Part shown: positions 6,805 through 12,130 of the stretch, piece after piece
Layout: each line of letters opens with the position of its first letter
Numbering within the stretch: position 1 is the stretch's first letter
Assembly (NCBI GenBank): GCA_946543025.1
Contig: CAMNLN010000080.1
Span: forward strand, 1 to 12,130
From: an uncultured Verrucomicrobiota bacterium
GTDB taxonomy: Bacteria > Verrucomicrobiota > Kiritimatiellia > RFP12 > UBA1067
Direction: 5' to 3'
DNA length: 12,130 nucleotides
Notes under the pieces: model-generated
Databases searched by the model: none
What the model was told of the DNA's origin: nothing
What the model saw: the letters and a program-made list of their open reading frames with translations, nothing else
Translations under genes and position numbers: made by a program

Positions 6805-7379
6805 AGCTGCTGGCAGACATCTTCTTCTCGTTCTTCAAGATCGGCCTCTTCACGCTCGGCGGCGGGCTCGCAATCATCTCGCTCGTGCAGCAGGAGATGA
6901 TCGGGCGCGGCTGGCTCACGAACGCGCAGTTCATGGATATCCTCGGCATCGCGCAGATGACGCCGGGGCCGATCGGCGTCAACACGGCCACCTTCGTAGG
7001 CTATCGCGTGGCGGAGATGCAGGGCCATCCGTGGTGGGCCGCCGCCCTCGTCTCGCTCTTCGCGACGCTCTCCGTGACGCTCCCGAGCGTGATCGGCGTC
7101 CATTTCGGCGGCGGTTGGTTCGAGCGGCATCGGGAAAGCCCGTGGACGCAGCGCGTATTTGCGGTGTTGCGCCCGCTCGTGGCCGGCTTCGTGACGGCCG
7201 CCGGCGTCATGCTGGCGCTCGAGTGCTTCGGCGCGGCGGACGTCTGTTCGCTTGGCGACCTGTCGTTCAGTCCGTCGGCGTGCACCGTATTTGTGGTCAC
7301 GCTCCTCATCACCTTGACGCGCCGTTTCTCGCCGCTCTGGGGTCTGGCTCTCGGCGCGGCGGTCGGTCTTGTGGTATAA
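6798..7379 (+). CDS. Short-chain CHR (chromate-type) transporter, second subunit
   Basis: This 193-residue membrane protein is homologous in layout to its upstream partner. It has SFFKIGLFTLGGGLAIISLVQQEM (11-34) and QMTPGPIGVNTATFVGYRV (53-71), followed by hydrophobic segments at about 80-103, 125-142 and 160-193. The GGG and PGPIGVNTA motifs identify the CHR family. Together the two subunits probably form one antiparallel transporter in the inner membrane. ATG 6798 overlaps the end of the first subunit by seven bases and is preceded by AAGGGAGG (6784-6791), a good ribosome site. The stop TAA (7377-7379) lies inside the TATAAT promoter element of the next gene. No cytoplasmic regulatory domain is attached. 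Confidence 0.9.
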   Translation: MLKLLADIFFSFFKIGLFTLGGGLAIISLVQQEMIGRGWLTNAQFMDILGIAQMTPGPIGVNTATFVGYRVAEMQGHPWWAAALVSLFATLSVTLPSVIGVHFGGGWFERHRESPWTQRVFAVLRPLVAGFVTAAGVMLALECFGAADVCSLGDLSFSPSACTVFVVTLLITLTRRFSPLWGLALGAAVGLVV

Positions 7380-7380
7380 T
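7372..7380 (+). promoter_or_regulatory. Extended -10 promoter of the TIM-barrel gene, overlapping the CHR stop codon
   Basis: TGGTATAAT is a consensus extended -10 and shares bases 7377-7379 with the TAA stop of the upstream transporter gene. There is no recognisable -35; the sequence upstream is GC-rich coding DNA. Nine bases without a Shine-Dalgarno lead to ATG 7390, predicting a leader of about 0-3 bases. Confidence 0.7.
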
Positions 7381-7389
7381 GACGCCCGC

Positions 7390-8325
7390 ATGAGATTCAC
7401 ACTCTCCACGAACTGGAACAACGACCGGCTGGACGACGGCGCCGCCATCGCCGACGAGGCGCTGGCGCTCGGTTTCGATGCCCTTGAGCTCGGTTTTCGT
7501 ACGCAGCCCGAGCAGATCGCAGGTTTCAAGAGCCGTCTCGATCAGATGCCCGTCGATTCCATCCATGCGTACTGCCCCGTGCCGCTGGGCGCGCCGAGCG
7601 GCCATCCGGAGCTGCATCGGCTCGCCTCGCGTGATGCGGACGAGCGTGCCCTCGCGCGCATCCTTCTGAAAAAGACCCTCGCGTGCGCGAAAGACCTCGG
7701 CGCGAAGGTGGTGGTGACGCACGCGGGTTACGCGGACCTCGACGGCTGGCTCGTCAACCTTGACAGCGAGGTGTTGCGCAAACTTCTCACGCTCAAGGAC
7801 GGAAAGGCGGATCCGGACCGTCCCGTCTACGTGAAGTATCTCGCCAAGGCCATGGCGCGACGGCGGAAGCGCGGGCGCAAGTTGCTGGATCTTTTCCGCA
7901 AGGAACTTGACGTTCTTCTGCCCGACTTCCAGAAGGCGGGCGTGACGCTTGCGCTTGAGAACCTTCCGCGACTGGAGGGCTTCCCGAACGTCGAGGAGGC
8001 GGAGGCGCTGATGAAGGACTACGCGGACGCTCCGGTGCGGCTGTGGTTCGACACGGGCCATGCCCGCGTGAGGGAATGCCACAAGTGGTCCGACGGCGCG
8101 ACCGCCATCGCCATGCGCGTGGCAGACCATGTCTGCGGCATGCACCTGAACGACGTGAAGGACTTCCACGACGACCACCGCCAGCCGGGCTGGGGCAAGG
8201 TAGACTTCGCCGCGCTGGCGCCGCTCGCCAAGCGCGATATCCTGCGCGTCTTCGAGCCGCACGCGCCCGTGACGGCCGACGAACTGAAGGCGAGCCTCGC
8301 GACCATCCGCAAGCTTTGGGAGTAG
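7390..8325 (+). CDS. Xylose-isomerase-like TIM-barrel protein (sugar phosphate isomerase/epimerase, AP endonuclease family 2 fold)
   Basis: The 311-residue protein has the alternating strand-helix layout of a TIM barrel and the metal-site pattern of this superfamily: VVVTHAGY (H111), LALENLP (E190), LWFDTGHA (D221, H224), CGMHLND (H252) and RVFEPH (E289). Members isomerise, epimerise, hydrate or cleave sugars, or cut abasic DNA. The sequence does not decide between these, but the carbohydrate setting favours a sugar substrate. There is no signal peptide, so it is cytoplasmic. A basic stretch (ARRRKRGRK, 156-164) is unusual and may touch phosphate groups or lie on a surface helix. The start at 7390 gives the expected first strand (MRFTLST). 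No ribosome site is present; a TGGTATAAT box ends nine bases upstream. It converges on the GH172 gene with only seven bases between the stops and no hairpin. Confidence 0.87.
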   Translation: MRFTLSTNWNNDRLDDGAAIADEALALGFDALELGFRTQPEQIAGFKSRLDQMPVDSIHAYCPVPLGAPSGHPELHRLASRDADERALARILLKKTLACAKDLGAKVVVTHAGYADLDGWLVNLDSEVLRKLLTLKDGKADPDRPVYVKYLAKAMARRRKRGRKLLDLFRKELDVLLPDFQKAGVTLALENLPRLEGFPNVEEAEALMKDYADAPVRLWFDTGHARVRECHKWSDGATAIAMRVADHVCGMHLNDVKDFHDDHRQPGWGKVDFAALAPLAKRDILRVFEPHAPVTADELKASLATIRKLWE

Positions 8326-8332
8326 GCTTCCT

Positions 8333-9487
8333 TTACGGACTGTTGACAAGTTCGTCCGCAGCCGGCAGCTTCGGGAAGGGGGCATGCGGCTCCGCCTGGT
8401 ACCAGAACGTGGTGGAGGCGATGTCGGACGCCTGCGCGTTGTAGAGTCCGTGCGCCTTCCAGCCGAGGTCCTGGATTGTCACCTTCAGGCCTTTCTCGAA
8501 GCGGATGGGGTCGGTGACGTGCCAGCGGTAGAGGCCGAACGAGGTGAAGTTCTTCGGGTCCTCCGGCTTGATCACCTGGGCGAGTCCGGTGTAGGGCGTG
8601 GTGAACTCGCGGTACTTGGCGCGGCCGCCGATCTCGAAGTTGTACGAGCCGCAGAAGTAGTCCTCCGTGCCCGTGCCGCAGATGGTGGGATTCTCCTCGC
8701 CGTCGAGGTGAAACTTGATCTCGCCTTCGCCCCACCAGCCCGTGTCGTGTACGCGCCACGCGACGTACGTGCCCACGTAATGCCCCTTGCCATTGATGCC
8801 GTCGACGAGCGTGTGGACGGATCCCTGCGTCGGGTTCGAGCGGCGGAACTGCGCGTGGAAGTAGGCGGCGTCGGCCGGTATGTCGGTGAGCGCATAGTCG
8901 ATCTGGTAGTAGAGGCGCATCTCTTCCTTGCCGACGTTTTCCATCGTGATGCGCGCGCGGCGGCGGAAGGGCATGAGCCAGTAGCAGTTGAAGGCGCTGC
9001 CGGGGTTTACGCAGACGGCGAGGGACGACACCTGCGCGTACTTGTTGTAGGCGCTTGCGAAGAAGTCGCCCACGGGACATTCCACCGACGGTTCCTTCTC
9101 GTCGTCCCAGTACATGCGGATGATAGAGTGCCGCCAGAGCTTGGTGGGCGTCATCCAGATGTGCTGGATCGCGCCCTGCCCCTCGATGTCCGCGAGCGTC
9201 AGAGTCTCGCCTGGCTTGATCTTGACGAACGGGTTGACCTTCCACCCCTTGCCGAGCTCGCGCGCGCAACCTGACGCGTTGGCGACGTTGCGCTTGTCCT
9301 TGTCCACGACGGGATCGGCCAGCGCGCCCGCGTTGCGCGCGCCGGTGAAGTTTTCCGGGCTGATCGAACGCGTCCGCGCGTCGGAGAGGCGGCAAAGCGA
9401 CGCCATGTCCGCCGTCAGGCCGTTAAAGAAAGCAAAAACAGTGCCGACGATCAGTGAGACGCCGGCCATGAGCGCGAGCCGTTTCAT
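8333..9487 (-). CDS. Secreted DUF2961 / glycoside hydrolase family 172 protein
   Basis: The 384-residue protein starts with a signal peptide (about residues 1-19, MKRLALMAGVSLIVGTVFA). It then carries the DUF2961 domain: the start SLCRLSDARTRSISPEN (30-46), IQHIWMT (108-113), the central WWGEGEIKFHLDGEE (251-265) and GTGTEDYFCGSYNF (271-284). From memory, GH172 fructofuranosidases use two glutamates 21 residues apart as acid/base and nucleophile. E254 (in GEGE) and E275 (in GTGTED) have exactly that spacing, so catalysis is likely intact. Known members act on fructofuranosides or arabinofuranosides; the substrate here is unknown. It is exported, probably to the periplasm or cell surface. The start has an AGGAAAG ribosome site. 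It is the last gene of the PaaK-ACT operon, nine bases after the ACT stop, with no visible promoter of its own. Confidence 0.9.
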   Translation of the reverse strand: MKRLALMAGVSLIVGTVFAFFNGLTADMASLCRLSDARTRSISPENFTGARNAGALADPVVDKDKRNVANASGCARELGKGWKVNPFVKIKPGETLTLADIEGQGAIQHIWMTPTKLWRHSIIRMYWDDEKEPSVECPVGDFFASAYNKYAQVSSLAVCVNPGSAFNCYWLMPFRRRARITMENVGKEEMRLYYQIDYALTDIPADAAYFHAQFRRSNPTQGSVHTLVDGINGKGHYVGTYVAWRVHDTGWWGEGEIKFHLDGEENPTICGTGTEDYFCGSYNFEIGGRAKYREFTTPYTGLAQVIKPEDPKNFTSFGLYRWHVTDPIRFEKGLKVTIQDLGWKAHGLYNAQASDIASTTFWYQAEPHAPFPKLPAADELVNSP

Positions 9488-9496
9488 TTGACTTTC

Positions 9497-9934
9497 CTAT
9501 TTCGCGTCGGTGAGGATGTCCGCGAAGGCGAGGACGTCGATGCCGGCGGCGGAGAGGGCCGCGACAGCCTTGGCGTTGTCCTCGAAGCGGAAAACGAGGA
9601 CGGCCTTCTCGCCGTGGTGGAACGCGAAGGCGTAGCTGTACTCCACGTTCACCTTCGCCGCGTCGAGGGCGGTCAGCACTTCCGCCATGCCGCCGGGGCG
9701 GTCGGGCACCGTGACGGCGACCACGTCGCGCACGTTGACGACGCGGCCCTTGGCCGTGAGGACGTCGCGGGCCTTCTCCCAGTTGTCGACGATCATGCGC
9801 ACGATGCCGAACTCGCGCGTGTCGGCGAGAGAAAGCGTGATGATGCTCACTTTTGCCTCGGCGAGCGTACGGCAGGTCTCGGCCAGATGTCCGGGCCGGT
9901 TCTCGAGAAAAACGCTCAACTGCTTGATGGTCAT
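9497..9934 (-). CDS. Tandem ACT-domain protein (PaaK partner)
   Basis: The 145-residue protein consists of two ACT domains and little else. ACT1 covers about residues 4-66 with the ligand-loop motif ENRPGHL (11-17). ACT2 covers about 71-138 with the matching PDRPGGM (77-83). ACT domains bind amino acids or other small ligands at dimer interfaces. Stand-alone tandem ACT proteins of this size typically sit beside phenylacetate-CoA ligase genes in anaerobes and may sense an aromatic or branched amino acid; that role is inferred. The ATG is one base after the ligase stop, and a strong AGGAGGAAG ribosome site lies within the last ligase codons (about 9939-9948), so the two are translationally coupled. 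No DNA-binding domain is present, so any regulation is probably allosteric. Confidence 0.9.
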   Translation of the reverse strand: MTIKQLSVFLENRPGHLAETCRTLAEAKVSIITLSLADTREFGIVRMIVDNWEKARDVLTAKGRVVNVRDVVAVTVPDRPGGMAEVLTALDAAKVNVEYSYAFAFHHGEKAVLVFRFEDNAKAVAALSAAGIDVLAFADILTDAK

Positions 9935-9935
9935 T

Positions 9936-11276
9936 TTACTTCCTCCTGTTATCGATCACGCGCTTGATCTTGCCCTCGGAGCGCGGCAGGGTGTTGGGTT
10001 CGACGAGGCTGATCTTCGGCGTGAGGCCGATGATCGACTTGACGGCGTCGAGGACGCGCTTGCGCAGATCCTCGAGGTGGCGGATGTCGTCGGAGAACGC
10101 CTCGGGCGTGACTTCCACCTTGATCTCGAAGCGGTCGAGCGTGTCGGTGGACTCGAGGACGATCTGGTAGTGCGGCGCGACTTCGGGGACGCGCAGGAGG
10201 CCGGCCTCGATCTGGCCGGGGAAGACGTTCACGCCGTGGATGATGAGCATGTCGTCCGAGCGGGCGGAGACGCGGTCCATCACGCGCATCGTGCGCCCGC
10301 ACGGACATTTTTCCGTGTGCAGGCGCGTAAGGTCGCGCGTCCGGTAACGGATCATCGGCGTGCCGCAGCGGGAGATGGTGGTGAAGACAAGCTCGCCCAG
10401 CTCGCCGTCGGGCAAGGGCTCGAGCGTGTCGGGGTCGATGATCTCCGGATAGAAGTGGTCTTCCCAGATGTGGAGGCCCGTGCGGTGGGGACAGGCCCCG
10501 GCAACGCCCGGGCCGGCGATCTCGGTGAGCCCGTAGATGTCGTGGGCGATGATGCCGGTCTCGCGCTCGATCGTCTCGCGCATTTCGTCGGTCCACGGTT
10601 CGGCGCCGAAGATGCCGTGGCGGAGCTTCGTGTCGCGGCGGAAATCGACGCCTTGCTTCTTCGCCTCGTCCATGATACGCAGGAAGTAGGACGGCGTGGC
10701 GGCGATGGCGGTGACGCCGAGGTCGCGCATGAGCATGATCTGGCGCTCGGTGTTGCCGCCCGAGATGGGCAGCACGGCGCAACCGAGGCCTTCGCCGCCG
10801 TAGTGGAGGCCGAGGCCTCCCGTGAAGAGTCCGTAGCCGTAGGCCACCTGGATGACGTCGCCCGCGCGGATGCCGTACATCGTGAGGCAGCGCATCGCGC
10901 CGTTCTTCCACACCTCGATGTCTTGCATCGTGTTCGGGATGCAGATGGGCTTGCCCGTGGTGCCCGACGAGCAGTGGAAGCGCACGATCTCGTCCATCGG
11001 CGCGCCCCTGAGGCCCATCGGGTACTCGTCGCGCAAGTCGACCTTCTTCGAGAAGGGAAGCAGCTTGATGTCGGCGAGCGTCTTGACGTGTTCGGGCCTG
11101 ACGCCGCGCTCGTCGCAGCGCTTGCGGAAAAGCGGCACGCGCTCGTAGGCGTACTTCACCGTCCACTGGAGGCGGTGCAGCTGGAGCGCGCGGAGCGGCT
11201 CCACGGGCATGTAGTCCATCGCCGAGACGGGATGCGTCGGCGAGTTGACGTCATGGGGCAGTTCTGGATAGACCAT
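9936..11276 (-). CDS. paaK: Phenylacetate-CoA ligase family (ANL superfamily adenylating enzyme)
   Basis: The 446-residue protein has the ANL core motifs: the phosphate loop SSGTTGKP (103-110), YGLTE (248-252), the ribose-binding TRD (313-315) with the hinge region following, GRTMRVMDR (327-335) and the C-terminal SEGKIKRV with the adenylation lysine K436. PaaK enzymes join an aryl acid to CoA with ATP through an acyl-adenylate in the cytoplasm. In anaerobes they usually handle phenylacetate or related products of aromatic amino-acid breakdown. Its length is normal for PaaK (about 430-450). The start has AAGGA (11288-11284) seven bases upstream and a promoter box about 30 bases upstream. It heads an operon with the ACT protein and GH172. 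No indolepyruvate:ferredoxin oxidoreductase gene is seen within the window, so the acid substrate remains open. Confidence 0.92.
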   Translation of the reverse strand: MVYPELPHDVNSPTHPVSAMDYMPVEPLRALQLHRLQWTVKYAYERVPLFRKRCDERGVRPEHVKTLADIKLLPFSKKVDLRDEYPMGLRGAPMDEIVRFHCSSGTTGKPICIPNTMQDIEVWKNGAMRCLTMYGIRAGDVIQVAYGYGLFTGGLGLHYGGEGLGCAVLPISGGNTERQIMLMRDLGVTAIAATPSYFLRIMDEAKKQGVDFRRDTKLRHGIFGAEPWTDEMRETIERETGIIAHDIYGLTEIAGPGVAGACPHRTGLHIWEDHFYPEIIDPDTLEPLPDGELGELVFTTISRCGTPMIRYRTRDLTRLHTEKCPCGRTMRVMDRVSARSDDMLIIHGVNVFPGQIEAGLLRVPEVAPHYQIVLESTDTLDRFEIKVEVTPEAFSDDIRHLEDLRKRVLDAVKSIIGLTPKISLVEPNTLPRSEGKIKRVIDNRRK

Positions 11277-11306
11277 GTGGGTGTCCTTGCTTGTAGAAAC
11301 ATCCGT

Positions 11307-11315
11307 ATTATACCA
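11307..11315 (-). promoter_or_regulatory. Extended -10 promoter of the paaK-ACT-GH172 operon
   Basis: On the minus strand the bases read TGGTATAAT, an extended consensus -10 without a clear -35. The start site would be near 11300, giving a leader of about 24 bases that includes AAGGA seven bases before the ATG. The region where a -35 would lie is occupied by the -35 of the divergent surface-protein promoter. Confidence 0.65.
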
Positions 11316-11328
11316 AACTTCCGTCGGT

Positions 11329-11358
11329 TTGACAGGCGACGGAAAGCTTTGCTAAAAT
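11329..11358 (+). promoter_or_regulatory. Promoter of the beta-strand-repeat surface protein
   Basis: A perfect TTGACA (11329-11334) stands 18 bases from TAAAAT (11353-11358), which is extended by TGC (11350-11352). This is the most complete sigma-70-type promoter in the window. The start site would be near 11365. The leader to ATG 11435 is about 70 bases; an in-frame ATG at 11369 lies just after the predicted start site. Confidence 0.7.
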
Positions 11359-11434
11359 TTTTTCAATCATGTCACGAATCAGTTTGTTGTACGGACGATG
11401 TCTGCGTCCGGCAGAAAAGGTGTCAGGTGAAATC

Positions 11435-12130
11435 ATGAAGAGACTTGTGTTCGGACTTGCCGCGCTTTCGGCGTTGGGTATTTGGGCTGCCGTCGATCTG
11501 GGCGGCGCGGACATGACGGTCACGGTGCTGACCGGCGACGAGACGTTCGAGAACTCGTCGGAGACGGCGGCGACGCTTACGCTCGACCTTGCCGACGACG
11601 TGACGTGGACGGGCCGCGTGTCCGGCCCCGTGAGTCTCGTCAAGACGGGCGCGGGCACGCTCACGGTGGACGGCGACGGCTACCAGGGAACGGGCGGCGT
11701 CCTGATCTCGAACGGCATCCTCAAGCTCGGTGCTAACTGCGGCTCCCGCGCCCTCGGCGCGGCGGACACGGTCGTCACCATCGACGGCGGTACGCTCGAC
11801 ATCAACTATCCGAACACGTTGCAAACCGATGCCGACTGCGACCCGCGCGACACGATCACGCACGACGTGATCCTCCATGTCGCGGGAACGGGATTCAACG
11901 GCTTCGGCACGATCACGAACAGCGTGGGAAACACGCACTTCAGAAACAAGGCGTTCGGGCGGATCGTCTTGGACGGCGACGCGGCCATCGCCACGTGCGG
12001 GCGCATGGATCTCGAAACGTCCACCCGAGGCGCTTTCAGCTACAAGAGCGTGGCGACGCTTTCCGGCGCGCACGCGGTCACGTTCCTTGGCAAGGGCAAC
12101 GTCTCCGGCGCGGAGTTCGGCGGGATGTCG
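11435..12130 (+). CDS. Secreted autotransporter-associated beta-strand-repeat (PATR) protein, 3' truncated
   Basis: The frame is open from here to the right edge, giving 232 residues of a longer protein. It starts with a signal peptide (MKRLVFGLAALSALGIWA, cleavage near residue 18). The mature part is Gly/Thr/Asp-rich and beta-strand rich. Residues about 64-110 form a clear autotransporter-associated repeat: the LVKTGAGTLTVDGDGYQGTG segment, then VLISNGILKLG and ALGAADTVVTIDGGTLDI. Such repeats build right-handed beta-helix passenger domains exposed on the cell surface; PVC anaerobes carry many large ones. Whether an autotransporter barrel or a sorting tail follows cannot be seen. The start was chosen for AGGTGA (11425-11430) four bases upstream and for the signal peptide. 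The frame is also open upstream to ATG 11369, which would add 22 residues. Cysteines at 102, 135 and 188 are unusual for this repeat type. Confidence 0.82.
   Translation, partial: MKRLVFGLAALSALGIWAAVDLGGADMTVTVLTGDETFENSSETAATLTLDLADDVTWTGRVSGPVSLVKTGAGTLTVDGDGYQGTGGVLISNGILKLGANCGSRALGAADTVVTIDGGTLDINYPNTLQTDADCDPRDTITHDVILHVAGTGFNGFGTITNSVGNTHFRNKAFGRIVLDGDAAIATCGRMDLETSTRGAFSYKSVATLSGAHAVTFLGKGNVSGAEFGGMS

Noticed and set aside
8326..8332. Possible shared terminator between the convergent TIM-barrel and GH172 genes.
   Set aside because: Only seven bases separate the stops, and no inverted repeat with a T-run was found nearby on either strand.
9687..11438. Long plus-strand open frame (583 codons) opposite paaK and the ACT gene.
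   Set aside because: The minus strand encodes full-length, motif-complete PaaK and ACT proteins with ribosome sites. The plus-strand translation is low-complexity Arg/Asp/Val/Ala with no known domain.
1..12130. CRISPR arrays, insertion sequences, phage genes, integrases or attachment sites.
   Set aside because: No regularly spaced direct repeats, transposase or integrase motifs, or terminal inverted repeats were seen. The tRNA-Glu is not followed by an integrase or by an obvious repeat of its 3' end.

Overview
The window looks like part of the chromosome of a GC-rich anaerobe of the PVC superphylum, most plausibly Kiritimatiellota or Lentisphaerota/Verrucomicrobiota from a gut or similar polysaccharide-rich habitat. 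This is inferred from family content only: a DUF6259-like glycosidase, a double DUF1080 protein, a Tat-exported Gfo/Idh/MocA oxidoreductase, a DUF2961/GH172 glycosidase, a tandem-ACT plus phenylacetate-CoA ligase pair, and an autotransporter-type beta-strand-repeat surface protein. No 16S gene or other phylogenetic marker is present.

Layout, left to right. At 1-771 (+) is the 3' end of a DUF6259-like carbohydrate-active protein. At 836-2209 (+) is a secreted two-domain DUF1080 protein, followed by an intrinsic terminator whose T-run touches the next promoter. At 2317-3714 (+) is a cytoplasmic TPR protein. At 3775-3849 (-) is tRNA-Glu(TTC), separated from the TPR gene by a terminator that works better toward the minus strand. 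At 3958-4725 (-) is a TatD-family metallo-hydrolase. Divergent from it, at 4796-7379 (+), is an operon of a Tat-exported Gfo/Idh/MocA oxidoreductase and two overlapping short-chain CHR ('chromate') transporter subunits. At 7390-8325 (+) is a xylose-isomerase-like TIM-barrel protein, whose -10 element contains the stop codon of the upstream transporter gene. Convergent with it is a minus-strand operon read from right to left: phenylacetate-CoA ligase (11276-9936), tandem ACT regulator (9934-9497) and secreted GH172 (9487-8333). Divergent from that, at 11435 to the window end (+), is a secreted beta-strand-repeat protein that runs off the right edge.

How the genes may work together. Most products fit capture and breakdown of complex glycans: secreted DUF6259, DUF1080, GH172 and repeat proteins, a periplasmic Gfo/Idh/MocA oxidoreductase and a TIM-barrel sugar isomerase/lyase-type enzyme. 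The DUF1080, Gfo/Idh/MocA and TIM-barrel families are the three that cooperate in the C3-oxidation (3-keto-sugar) route of glycoside cleavage. They are spread over separate transcription units here, so the link is inference. The PaaK-ACT pair points to CoA activation of aryl acids in anaerobic amino-acid metabolism.

The strongest unlisted signal is regulatory. Nearly every transcription unit whose 5' end is visible starts behind an extended -10 box, TGnTATAAT, TGnTATACT or a close variant, usually with no good -35. Three protein genes have this box only 6-9 bases before ATG and no Shine-Dalgarno sequence, which predicts leaderless mRNAs. Genes with a 25-40 base gap do have a Shine-Dalgarno sequence.
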